Below are positions 35,292-46,501 of a DNA stretch of 60,000 nt, piece after piece (within the stretch, counting starts at the first letter, position 1; the number at the start of each line of letters is the position of its first letter). The stretch lies in assembly GCA_030674185.1 (NCBI GenBank), contig CM060312.1:3707438-3767437 (forward strand), in the 5' to 3' direction. Source of the stretch: Monoplex corrugatus (lineage: Eukaryota > Mollusca > Gastropoda > Littorinimorpha > Ranellidae). The notes under the pieces are model-generated. The model was not told the DNA's origin and did no database searches. It saw nothing but the letters and a program-made list of their open reading frames with translations. Made by a program: the position numbers and the translations under genes.

Positions 35292-35968
35292 ATAGGTGAC
35301 AGACAACGATTGATAGGTGATTGATAACGATTGACAGGTGATAACGATTGATAGGTGATAGAATGACAGGTGACAACGATTGATAGGTGATAGATAACGA
35401 TTGGCAGGTGATAACGATTGACAGGTGATAACGATTGACAGGTGATAACGATTGACAGGTGATAACGATTGATAGGTGATAGAATGACAGGTGACAACGA
35501 TTGATAGGTGATAGATAACGATTGGCAGGTGATAACGATTGACAGGTGATAACGATTGACAGGTGATAACGATTGATAGGTGATAGAATGACAGGTGATA
35601 ACGATTGATAGGTGATAGATAACGATTGGCAGGTGATAACGATTGACAGGTGATAACGATTGACAGGTGATAACGATTGATAGGTGATAGAATGACAGGT
35701 GACAACGATTGATAGGTGATAGATAACGATTGGCAGGTGATAACGATTGACAGGTGATAACGATTGACAGGTGATAGATAACGATTGGCAGGTGATAACG
35801 ATTGACAGGTGATAACGATTGACAGGTGATAACGATTGACAGGTGACAGATAACGATTGGCAGGTGATAACGATTGACAGATGATAACGATTGACAGGTG
35901 ATAACGATTGACAGGTGATAGATAACGATTGACAGGTGATAACGATTGGTAGGTAATAGATAACGATT
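35292..35968. repeat. 17-bp minisatellite with higher-order units
   Basis: The basic unit is GATAACGATTGACAGGT. Variants TTGATAGGTGATAGA, ATGACAGGTGACAACG and GATTGGCAGGTG recur in a fixed order about every 120 bp (near 35345, 35465, 35575, 35680), so the array grew by copying multi-unit blocks. Each unit contains CAGGTG. Confidence 0.93.
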
Positions 35969-36019
35969 CATAGATGAAAGATACAATGGAGATCAAAATA
36001 CTGGTCATCACTTTATGTT

Positions 36020-36681
36020 TTCTTTGACATATTTCCCTTTATATATTCATTGTTCATGATTGTTATTTTCCATTTTCTGTGACATCTTTCCCTGGATATA
36101 TATATTCATTGTTCATGATTGTTATTTTCCATTTTCTGTGACATCTTTCCCTGGATATATTCATTGTTCATGATTGTTATTTTCTGTGACATCTTTCCCT
36201 GGATATATTCATTGTTCATGATTGTTATTTTCCATTTTCTGTGACATCTTTCCCTGGATATATTCATTGTTCATGATTGTTATTCTCCATTTTCTGTGAC
36301 GTCTTTCCCTGGATATATTCATTGTTCATGATTGTTATCATTTTTCATTTAATGTGACATCTTTCCCTTGATATATTCATTGTTCATGATTGTTATCATT
36401 TTCATATTCATTGTTCATGATTGTTATCATTTTCATATTCATTGTTCATGATTGTTATCATTTTCATATTCATTGTTCATGATTGTTATCATTTTCTGTT
36501 TTCTTTGACATCTTTCCCCATATTTATTATTCATAACAATTTTTACTTTTCATTTTCTGTGAATTTTTCTGTATGTATATTTGTTATTCATAACAGTTAT
36601 TTTCCTTTTCTGTTAATTTCTCCGTATATGTATTTATTATTTATAATAATTTTTACTTTCCATTTCCTGTGAATATATATG

Positions 36682-36756
<75 letters not shown>

Positions 36757-36880
36757 CATGATTGTCACTTCTTTTATCGATTTATGGTTGTCACTTCTTA
36801 TTTCTGCAAATCATTTCTTTATTAATCTGTATATTCATTGTTCAACTCAGCTTTCACTTTCCATTTTCTGTGATATCCAT
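36020..36880. repeat. 55-bp (then 27-31-bp) AT-rich minisatellite plus (AT)n
   Basis: The unit joins ATTCATTGTTCATGATTGTT, ATTTTCCATTTTCTGTGACA and TCTTTCCCTGGATAT, about six copies. Short ATTCATTGTTCATGATTGTT plus ATCATTTTCAT units occupy 36370-36500 and decayed copies run to 36880. An (AT)n run covers about 36690-36752. The same repeat resumes at 37495-37565, after the LINE fragment. Confidence 0.9.
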
Positions 36881-36881
36881 C

Positions 36882-37491
36882 CCTTTAACATTATTTGGTT
36901 TCCACGTCTTAAAAGACAGTCAGCATTGATAGAGAAGATACAAAGAAGAGCTACTAAATTAATTCATGATTTTCAAAATTATTCATATAGAGAAAGATTA
37001 GAATTACTCAAGAGAAAGATTAGAATTACTCAATTTACCCAGTTTAAAAGCAAGAAGAATGAGGGGAGATCTGATCCAAAGTTTCAAGATTTTTAACAAT
37101 ATAGATGACTTAGATAGAACAGAATTTTTCAAACTGACAAATTATGACAAAACAAGAAATAATACTGATCAAATATTTATAGAATATTGCAAGACTAACA
37201 TTAGAAAGTTTTATTTTACAAATAGAATTGCACATGTATGGAATAAATTACCAAACGAAACTAAAAGAGCACAAAACTCAAACTCGTTTAAAAACCAGCT
37301 TGACCATTGGAAACATTACATTGAACTTAAATACGAATATGATGAATGAATCATCAAAAAACTGGGCGTACGACAGACCTTGACTACGAGTGTAAGAAAA
37401 TAAAAATAAAAATGAATGGGACTTGAAATAGCCAAACGGCTAATGTATTATGTCCCTATTTAATATTACTAAACTAAACTAAACTAAACTT
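36882..37491 (+). mobile_element. 5'-truncated LINE (CR1/Jockey-like) 3' end
   Basis: The fragment encodes the C-terminal tail of a non-LTR reverse transcriptase. IWFPRLKRQSALIEKIQRRA and TKLI precede YRERLELL, then MRGDLIQSFKIFNN and, near the end, IAHVWNKLPNE. The first part lies in the frame of 36752-37096 and the second in the frame of 37059-37349. A 22-bp tandem duplication (36989-37010, 37011-37032) accounts exactly for the frame change. After the stop come A-rich spacer, a stem-loop at 37418-37456 and an (ACTAA)n tail. It lies inside a 55-bp minisatellite that continues on both sides. It is a dead copy; the clade name is inference. Confidence 0.85.
37418..37456 (+). other. Predicted stem-loop in LINE 3' UTR
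   Basis: The outer stem GGGAC/GTCCC and the inner stem TAGCC-AAAC-GGCTA enclose short internal loops. A 3' hairpin just before the tail repeat is the kind of signal by which some LINE reverse transcriptases recognise their RNA. Confidence 0.6.
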
Positions 37492-37565
37492 ATATAGTGC
37501 TCATGATTATTGTCATTTTCCATTTTCTGTGTGACATCTTTGCCTGTATATAATCATTTTTTTAT

Positions 37566-37998
37566 CACAACAGTTTTATCTTTTTCCATTTTTGCACTGA
37601 TATCTCTCCCTGAAAAAGAGACGTGTACACCAGATGACGGTAGTGGACAGTACAGGGAAGGTAGGGGTGGGTAGACACCCGTTTGATGGGTATTGGTCTT
37701 TACCTCAAAGACATTTCTGTCAGTACTTAGTACCGATCAGACTCGGGCCTGTAGGCAAAACCTTCAGATACAGACGGGGACCTTTTGCTGTGGGTCGCCG
37801 TGATGGGTCAGTCTAATTGATGTGGTAGCAACGTATCAGATCACATTCCAGCATGATGTGAAAATCAGTCTGTGATCGCGACACCTCACCTACTTCGTCA
37901 CGGCGAGTCCCGCCAGTTAGCTAGTTGTGCGTAGTAGTATAGGCTCCTGTGACACACTGTCTGATTGTGAAATGTCGGAAGGGAGGGAAAAAAATCTT
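37566..37998. other. Intronic sequence without recognised content
   Basis: Unique-looking sequence; weak ORF at 37634-37816 on plus without features. Confidence 0.5.
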
Positions 37999-38020
37999 GG
38001 GGGGGGGGGGGGGGGGGGGG
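37999..38020. repeat. G homopolymer of 22
   Basis: An uninterrupted G run on the + strand directly precedes the 54-bp repeat. Its length is unreliable, and G-quadruplex formation is likely if it is real. Confidence 0.85.
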
Positions 38021-38057
38021 TTGGAAGAAGAAAAAGATAGGGGAAGCGGGAAAAATC

Positions 38058-38438
38058 TAGATCTATGTATTGTATACAAGCGACAGAAAGGAGGCGGTAT
38101 TGCTGTAAATATAGATCTATGTATTGTATACAAGCGACAGAAAGGAGGCGGTATTGCTGTAAATATAGATCTATGTATTGTATAGAAGCGACAGAAAGGA
38201 GGCGGTATTGCTGTAAATATAGATCTATGTATTGTATACAAGCGACAGAAAGGAGGCGGTATTGCTGTAAATATAGATCTATGTATTGTATATAAGCGAC
38301 AGAAAGGAGGCGGTATTGCTGTAAATATAGATCTATGTATTGTATACAAGCGACAGAAAGGAGGCGGTATTGCTGTAAATATAGATCTATGTATTGTATA
38401 CAAGCGACAGAAAGGAGGCGGTATTGCTGTAAATATAG
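38058..38438. repeat. 54-bp minisatellite, 7 copies
   Basis: The unit joins ATCTATGTATTGTATACAAG, CGACAGAAAGGAGGCGGTAT and TGCTGTAAATATAG. Copies differ at only a couple of positions, so this is a young array. The minus-strand frame reads an 18-residue repeat (FTAIPPPFCRLYTIHRSI) in a 301-codon ORF, but nothing else supports a gene. The region 38439-38879 is purine-rich and A-rich with no other feature. Confidence 0.95.
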
Positions 38439-38878
38439 TCTGTTTCATAAGATATGCTGGGGAAGAAAAGGCTTTGTTTGACAAAAGATAGATACTGTAG
38501 TTTAAAGAAAAATTGACTCTTTTGTGCAGAAGAAATTGGTTGAGGAAAAATGAATTGTTTTCACGAAAGAGATGACGGTAACACTGAAGATGTGGTTGTC
38601 TTTGTTGTACAGAAAAATCAAGACATATGATAAAAAAAATTTTAAAAAAGAAAAAAAAAAAGAAGAAAATACCGTCTTTGTACCATAAGAGACAGTAGAA
38701 ACTAGAAAGAAAGTCCTCACTAAAAGAAAACAAAACAGACAAATAAAGACAGAAACAAAACTGATAAACGACCGTCAAATAAGATAGCAGAGGAAAGGGG
38801 GAGCGAGTCTTTTGAAGAGAGAGCATGGCTGCGTGGTTTGAAGTGAGGCTGTTATGTTATCATGTCACGGCCTATGGG

Positions 38879-39435
<557 letters not shown>

Positions 39436-40107
39436 GAACAAATTTATTTACGAGGTTATGAAATAAGCAAAATGTATGTTTGTTTGTTTTTTACATCCAG
39501 TCCTCTCCCAAAGAGGGTCTACATCTACATCACACTACACATAGATAACATGGATACCCCAACAACAGAATCATTACACTTTCAGTCAAAGAAATACGTA
39601 TGAGAAGAGAGAGAGAGAGAGAGAGGGGGGGGGTTCATCCCCCATATAATCGTCACTGGCATGAAAATGTGGTGAGCGTTGACATGGCATCTGCCCGAGT
39701 ATGCCAAGGTCTGTCCCGATACCCTGATATCTTGTGGACAGAGGAAACCTTTCAGTAAGAGAGACAACGACAGTTGTGAATTACACAATGGACAATGGCG
39801 TTGCCGTGAGATAGAGAGACAGTGAAAGGGTGGTTGTGTAACGGAGGCAGGCCATTGTTGGGAAGAGGGGGTGGAGGGTATCAGACCCCCCCCCCATGTC
39901 TAGGTAGGCCTTTCTTTTCTCTCCACTCCCCTCCCTCTGTCTTGCATCCCCCTCCCCAATGAAAGTCTCCTTTTAGCGCGAGGAAGATCAGCTGTGAGGC
40001 CAGAAACAATGAAGAAGTGTTGAAAGGCGGCTGTGTGAGAGACAAGACAGTGACTTGTACGGGGAGGCAGACAGGATGGTGAACATCGGGACTGAAAAAG
40101 TGTTCGT

Positions 40108-40350
40108 GTGAGAAATTCCGCTACTCCTAACAGCGTGTGAGATAATTCCACTACTTCTAACAGCGTGTGAGATAATTCCGCTACTCCTAACGGCGTGTGA
40201 AATAATTCCGCTACTCCTAACGGCGTGTGAAATAATTCCGCTACTCCTAACAGCGTGTGAAATAATTCCGCTACTCCTAACAGCGTGTGAGATAATTCCG
40301 CTACTCCTAACAGCGTGTGAGATAATTCCGCTACTCCTAACAGCGTGTGA
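40108..40350. repeat. 30-bp minisatellite, subtype A, about 8 copies
   Basis: The unit is GTGTGAGATAATTCCGCTAC followed by TCCTAACAGC. It shares GTGTGAGATA and CTAACAG with the subtype that follows, so the two subtypes belong to one array with a switch near 40350. Confidence 0.93.
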
Positions 40351-41502
40351 GATAGGTCAGGTAACGCTTACAGGTCAGGTAACACTAACAGTGTGTGAGA
40401 TAGGTCAGGTAACGCTTACAGTTTGTGAGATAATTCCAGTAACCCTGACAGTGTGTGAGATAGGTCATGTAACGCTTACAGTTTGTGAGATAATTCCAGT
40501 AACCCTAACAGTGTGTGAGATAGGTCAGGTAACACTAACAGTGTGTGAGATAGGTCAGGTTAAACTAACAGTGTGTGAGATAGGTCAGGTAACACTAACA
40601 GTGTGTGAGGTAGGTCAGGTTACACTAACAGTGTGTGAGATAGGTCAGGTTACACTAACAGTGTGTGAGATAGGTCAGGTAATACTAACAATGTGTGAGA
40701 TAGGTCAGGTAACACTAACAGTGTATGAGATACGTCAGGTAACACTAACAGTGTGTGAGATAGGTCAGGTTACACTAACAGTGTGAGGTAGGTCAGGTTA
40801 CACTAACAGTGTGTGAGATACGTCAGGTAACACTAACAGTGTGTGAGATAGGTCAGGTAACACTAACAGTGTGTCAGATAGGTCAGTTTACACTAACAGT
40901 GTGTGAGATAGGTCAGGTAACACAGTGTGTGAGATAGGTCAGGTAACACTAACAGTGTGTGAGATAGATCAGGTAACACTAACAGTGTGTAGGATAGGTC
41001 AGGTAACACTAACAGTGTGTGAGATAGGTCAGGTAACACTAACAGTGTGTGAGATTGGTCAGGTTATACTAACAGTGTGTGAGATAGGTCAGGTAACACT
41101 AACAGTGTGTGAGATAGGTCAGGTAACACTAACAGTGTGTGAGAGATACGTCAGGTAATACTAACAGTGTATGAGATACGTCAGGTAACACAAACAGTGT
41201 GTGAGATACGTCAGGTAACACTAACAGTGTGTGAGATACATCAGGTAACACTAACAGTGTATGAGATACGTCAGGTAACACTAACAGTGTGTGAGATACG
41301 CCAGGTAACACTAACAGTGTGTGAGATAGGTCAGGTAACACTAACAGTGTGTGAGATAGGTCAGGTAACACTAACAGTGTGTGAGGTAGGTCAGGTAACA
41401 CTAACAGTGTGTGAGATAGGTCAGGTAACACTAACAGTGTGTGAGATACATTAGGTAACACTAACAGTGTGTGAGATACGTCAGGTAACACTAACAGTGA
41501 CT
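40351..41502. repeat. 30-bp minisatellite, subtype B, about 38 copies
   Basis: The unit is GTGTGAGATAGGTCAGGTAA followed by CACTAACAGT. Transitional units with AATTCCAGTAACCC sit near the boundary with subtype A, and a GATACGTCAGG variant clusters toward the 3' end. A period of 30 gives a 10-residue peptide repeat (CEIGQVTLTV) with open frames on both strands; not a gene. Confidence 0.95.
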
Positions 41503-41701
41503 TGTATAGCGAAACGAGACGAGATGGTGAAAGTCTGGAATCGTGCATCGTCAGTCTTGTCACCTTTCACACTGACTTCCTCGGGGGAAGGGGGGGGGGG
41601 GGTGAGGGATGGGATAAGTAGCTTCGTGTCCATGAAATGACCAGCAACACGGATCATGTATTATAAGTTGCCCTCTTTCTGCCCGTGTGCCGGCTTGGTA
41701 A

Positions 41702-42330
41702 CGTCCATTTTACAAGAACCAGAAGAACAAGTAAACCAAAAAGAACGCGTATTCAATACAACAAGACAAGACAAGCGCAAATTTTCGGCCAACCAGCCTT
41801 TGTCAAGCGCGAATGCACGATCACACTGGACGAGGCGGCAGGGAAGTTTTAGTCTTTTTGTTATTATCCGTTGTTTGGTGTCTGTGATCGTGCATTCGCG
41901 CTTGACAAAGGCCGGTTGGCCGAAAATTTGCGCTTGTCTTGTTGTCTTGAATACGCTTTCTTTTTGGTTTACTTGTTCTTCTGGTTCCTGTTTGCTTGGA
42001 CGCGGGCAGTCGCACTTGTTTTGGATCTTGTATTACTCCAAGACTGCGTTTTGTCTGTATTAGCGTCTTCGTGATTTGGTCCCTTTTTATCCATTGGACG
42101 AGGCGGCAGGGAAGTTTTAGTGTTTTTGTTATTATCCGTTGTTTGGTGTCTGTTTGGTGTCTGTTTGTGATCGTGCGTTCGCGCTTGACAAAGGCCGGTT
42201 GGCCGAAAATTTGCGCTTGTCTTGTCTTGTTGTCTTGAATACGCTTTCTTTTTGGTTTACTTGTTCTTCTGGTTCCTGTTTGCTTGGATGCGGGCAGTCG
42301 CATTTATTTTGGATCTCGTCCATTCTACAA
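41702..42330. mobile_element. Compound foldback element: one inverted and two direct units
   Basis: The left arm 41714-41825 is the near-perfect reverse complement of 41883-41995, separated by about 57 bp. The right unit, beginning CTGGACGAGGCGGCAGGGAA, occurs twice in direct orientation (from 41826 and from 42095, period about 268) and each ends near TTTTGGATCT. The whole is flanked by CGTCCATTTTACAA (41702-41715) and CGTCCATTCTACAA (42317-42330), a possible 14-bp target-site duplication with one mismatch. It is the same family as the 46.5-kb element. ORFs here are shadows of the arms. Confidence 0.82.
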
Positions 42331-42359
42331 TTCTGCATTCTACATTCTGTTAGCTGAAT

Positions 42360-43087
42360 TGGTCACACCACGATTGGCGTAGTTGGTCAGAACGCCATTG
42401 GCATAGTGGGTCGGAACGTCATTGGCGTAGTGGGTCAGAACACCATTGGCATAGTGGGTCAGAACGCCATTGGCATAGTGGGTCAGAACGTCATTGGCAT
42501 AGTTGGTCAGAACGCCATTGGCATAGTGGGTCAGAACGTCATTGGCATAGTGGGTCAGAACGCCATTGGCATAGTGGGTCAGAACGCCATTGGCATAGTG
42601 GGTCAGAACGTCATTGGCATAGTTGGTCAGAACGTCATTGGCATAGTTGGTCAGAGGCATAGTTGGTCAGAATGTCATTGGCATAGTTGGTCTGAACGTC
42701 ATTGGCATAATTGGTCAGAAGGTCATTGGCATAGTTGGTCAGAGGGTCATTGGCATAGTGGGTCAGAAGGTCATTGGCATAGTGGGTCAGAAGGTCATTG
42801 GCATAGTTGGTCTGAACGTCATTGGCATAGTTGGTCTGAACGTCATTGGCATAGTTGGTCAGAACGTCATTGGCATAGTTGGTCAGAAGGCCATTAGCGT
42901 AGTTGGTCAGAAGGCCATTAGCGTAGTTGGTCAGAAGGCCATTAGCATAGTTGGTCAGAAGGCCATAAGCGTAGTTGGTCAGAAGGCCATTAGCATAGTT
43001 GGTCAGAAGGCCATTAGCGTAGTTGGTCAGAAGGCCATTAGCGTAGTTGGTCAGAAGGCCATAAGCGTAGTTGGTCAGAAAATCATG
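42360..43087. repeat. 24-bp minisatellite, about 30 copies
   Basis: The unit is ATAGTTGGTCAGAACGTCAT plus TGGC. In the 5' part GTGGGTCAGAACGCCATTGG variants alternate, and in the 3' part (from 42890) GAAGGCCATTAGCGTAG dominates. Sub-blocks are locally homogenised. Period 24 gives an 8-residue peptide repeat; not a gene. Confidence 0.95.
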
Positions 43088-43159
43088 CTGATAGGGTGGA
43101 CGTCTTGGGTTTGATATGGGCCACATGAAAACTGACGACTGAAAACAGACTGCAAGACC

Positions 43160-43182
43160 TGGTGTGTGTGTGTGTGTGTGTA

Positions 43183-43256
<74 letters not shown>

Positions 43257-43262
43257 TGTGTG
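43160..43262. repeat. (GT)n microsatellite
   Basis: GT run of about 100 bp with a TATGCG break. Confidence 0.96.
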
Positions 43263-43514
43263 TTGGAAAGATGAAGACTGGTGTAGTGACTAGCCTCGCA
43301 AATCATTGGAATGGTGAGCAATAAACTGCTTTCGCTTGTGTGAAAGAAGACATTATGGGTACACTGCCATCCTGTGACCAGTCAAACAGAGACCAGTGGG
43401 CAGCTGTGGCTATGTGTATAGGGTGGTTGGTTTGTTTGCTGGATGGCTAGGATTTGTGTTGGGGAGGACAGTAGATGAGACCACTATTCTGTGGACGATA
43501 GCAGACTACCAGTC

Positions 43515-45168
43515 TTCTGGGACTTGGAAGGAATGCAGAAGCTGGTGATAGGATGAAGAAATGAAAGGGTTAATGCAGAAAGCTGGTGATAGGGTGAAGG
43601 AATGAAAGGGTTAATGCAGAAAGCTGGTGATAGGATGAAGGAATGAAAGGTTAATGCAGAAAGCTGGTGATAGGATGAAGGAATGAAAGGGTTAATGCAG
43701 AAAGCTGGTGATAGGATGAAGGAATGAAAGGGTTAATGCAGAAAGCTGGTGGATAGGGTGAAGGACTGGTGATAGGATGAAGGAGTGAAAGGGTTAATGC
43801 AGAAAACTGGTGGATAGGGTGAAAGAGTTAATGCAGGAAGCTAGTGGATATGTTGATGAAGGGAAAGAGTAAATGCAGAAAGCTGGTGGATAGGGTGAAG
43901 GAATGAAAGGGTTGATACAGAAAGCTGGTGGATAGGGTGAAGGAGTGAAAGGGTTAATACAGAAAGCTGGTGGATATGGTGAAGAAGGGAAAGGGTTAAT
44001 GCAGGAAGCTGGTGGATATCGTGAAGAAGGGAAAGCGTTAATGCAGAAAGCTGGTGGATAGGGTGAAGGAATGAAAGGGTTGATACAGAAAGCTGGTGGA
44101 TAGGGTGAAGGAGTGAAAGGGTTAATACAGAAAGCTGGTGGATAGGGTGAAGTAGTGAAAGGGTTAATACAGAAAGCTGGTGGTAGGGAAAGGGAGTAAA
44201 AGGGTTACTACAGAAAGCTGGTGGTAGGGTGAAGGAGTGAAAGGGTTAATACAGAAAGCTGGTGGTAGGGTGAAGGAGTGAAAGGGTTAATACAGAAAGC
44301 TGGTGGATAGGGTGAAGGAGTGAAAGGGTTAATACAGAAAGCTGGTGATAGGGTGAAGGAGTGAAAGGGTTGATACAGAAAGCTGGTGGATAGGGTGAAG
44401 GAGTGAAAGGGTTAATACAGAAAGCTGGTGGATAGGGTGAAGGAGTGAAAGGGTTAATACAGAAAGCTGGTGGATAGGGTGAAGGAGTGATAGGGTTAAT
44501 ACAGAAAGCTGGTGGATAGGGTGAAGGAGTGAAAGGGTTGATACAGAAAGCTGGTGGATAGGGTGAAGGAGTGAAAGGGTTAATACAGAAAGCTGGTGAA
44601 TAGGGTGAAGGAGTGAAAGGGTTAATACAGAAAGCTGGTGGATAGGGTGAAGGAGTGAAAGGGTTGATACAGAAAGCTGGTGGATAGGGTGAAGGAGTGA
44701 AAGGGTTAATACAGAAAGCTGGTGGATAGGGTGAAGGAATGAAAGGGTTGATACAGAAAGCTGATGGATAGGGTGAAGGAGTGAAAGGGTTAATACAGAA
44801 AGCTGGTGGATAGGGTGAAGGAGTGAAAGGGTTAATACAGAAAGCTGGTGGTAGGGTGAAGAAGGGAAATGGTTAATACAGGAAGCTGGTGGATATGGTG
44901 AAGAAGGGAAAGGGTTAATACAGAAATCTGGTGGATAGGGTGAAGGAATGAAAGGGTTAATACAGAAAGCTGGTGAATATGGTGAAGAAGGGAAAGGGTT
45001 AATACAGAAAGCTGGTGGATAGGGTGAAGGAGTGAAAGGGTTAATACAGAAAGCTGGTGGATAGGGTGAAGGAATGAAAGGGTTAATACAGAAAGCTGGT
45101 GGTAGAGTGAAGGAGTGAAAGGGTTAATACAGAAAGCTGGTGGATAGGGTGAAGGAATGAGAAGGTTA
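43515..45168. repeat. 43-bp minisatellite of the dispersed motif, about 39 copies
   Basis: The unit is AGAAAGCTGGTGGATAGGGT followed by GAAGGAGTGAAAGGGTTAAT and AC. The 5' edge has shorter GGTGATAGGATGAAGGAATG units and the centre is nearly uniform. It shares GCTGGTGGATAGGGTG and GTGAAAGGGTTA with the 33.7-kb array but differs at fixed positions, so the two arrays expanded separately. Confidence 0.95.
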
Positions 45169-46056
45169 CCTCAGTGGCAAGGACGGTGAGGACGTTCAGT
45201 TTGCCATGACATCATGTTCAGCTGGCTGTCCTGGACTGTGTAGCCCACAGACTGACCTGTCATGGACCTGGCAATCAGCAATTGATGTCAGGGAGAAGGG
45301 ACAACTCATGAAGTAGGGGTGTTTCACAAAACACTTCGGTACATGCATGGCCTGTTTGGCGTGCTGGTGTAATTTGGGCGAGTTGAGTGGCTGTTGGAAA
45401 TTGGATTATGGGAGTCTGGTGGCTCGGCTGGCCTCTGAAGGGGGGTGGGGGTGGAGAGTGTGAGATGAGGCTGATGAGGAAGGGAGACGGTTGCAGTGTG
45501 TGGTGGTGGTGGTTGTGATGTTGTTGTTGTTGTTGCAGTTGGCGGAGATTTATTGCATGGCTACCTCCCTCAGACCCTCACGCCGGGTGTGCACATGGTG
45601 GATGACTACATAACAGCAGTGGGGTTGTTGCCGTCAGTTCTTGCTGAGTGAGGCAGTCTTTGCCTTAGATCGCTACACAGGCACTTACTGCCATAGATGG
45701 TGCCACACAGTTAGGATGTCATTGCCATTAAAAGGTAGTTCCGTAACCTTGAGGTCATAGGTTAGGATGTCATTGCCATTAAAAGGTAGTTCCGTAACCT
45801 TGAGGTCATAGGGAAGTGAGGTGGTAGAGACCTCATCTTTTCTCTGGGCCAGCAGTTTGACGTCAGCTTCCATCTCTTTTCCTTGCCCGCTTTACTCCTC
45901 CCAACCTTGAGCAAGATAGGTATCTTGGTCACAGCTGCTTGGACTGGAGGTTGCTGACACATTTCACTGAGTAAATACCGCCATTGACTGACTGGTAGAT
46001 CGTTGTTTTGTGACGGTAAAGACATAGACACAATGCAACAGTGTTTGGTCAATTTT
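45169..46056. other. Mostly unique sequence with a 51-bp direct duplication
   Basis: TTAGGATGTCATTGCCATTA begins both 45711-45761 and 45762-45811, an exact 51-bp tandem duplication. TTG/GGT-rich runs lie near 45500-45540. No gene is recognised. Confidence 0.7.
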
Positions 46057-46501
46057 TCGTGTCTACTGTCATTAAAATGTACTTGATAAGGTTAACATTG
46101 TGATAATGATGTGGTTATTGCCACAGATGTCTACTGTCGCTAAAATCTACTTGATAAGGTTAACAACATTGTGATAATGAGGTGATTATTGCCACAGATG
46201 TCTACTGTCGCTAAAATCTACTTGATAAGGTTAACATTGTGATAATGAGGTGATTATTGCCACAGATGTCTACTGTCGCTAAAATCTACTTGATAAGGTT
46301 AACATTGTGATAATGAGGTGATTATTGCCACAGATGTCTACTGTCACTAAAATCTACTTGATAAGGTTAACATTGTGATAATGAGGTGATTATTGCCACA
46401 GATGTCTACTGTCACTAAAATCTACTTGATAAGGTTAACATTGTGATAATGAGGTGATTATTGCCACAGATGTCTACTGTCGCTAAAATCTACTTGATAA
46501 G
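46057..46501. repeat. 68-71-bp minisatellite, 5' block, about 6 copies
   Basis: The unit joins GATGTCTACTGTCGCTAAAA, TCTACTTGATAAGGTTAACA and TTGTGATAATGAGGTGATTA with TTGCCACA. The last unit stops at CTTGATAAG (46493-46501), where a foldback element is inserted. Confidence 0.95.

Noticed and set aside
37921..38826. Minus-strand ORF of 301 codons with FTAIPPPFCRLYTIHRSI repeats
   Set aside because: Seven copies of a 54-bp unit flanked by homopolymer-rich sequence; no recognisable domain.
40108..41502. Regularly spaced 30-bp repeats considered as a CRISPR array
   Set aside because: There are no unique spacers, since repeats follow head to tail; the host is eukaryotic and no cas-like genes are present.
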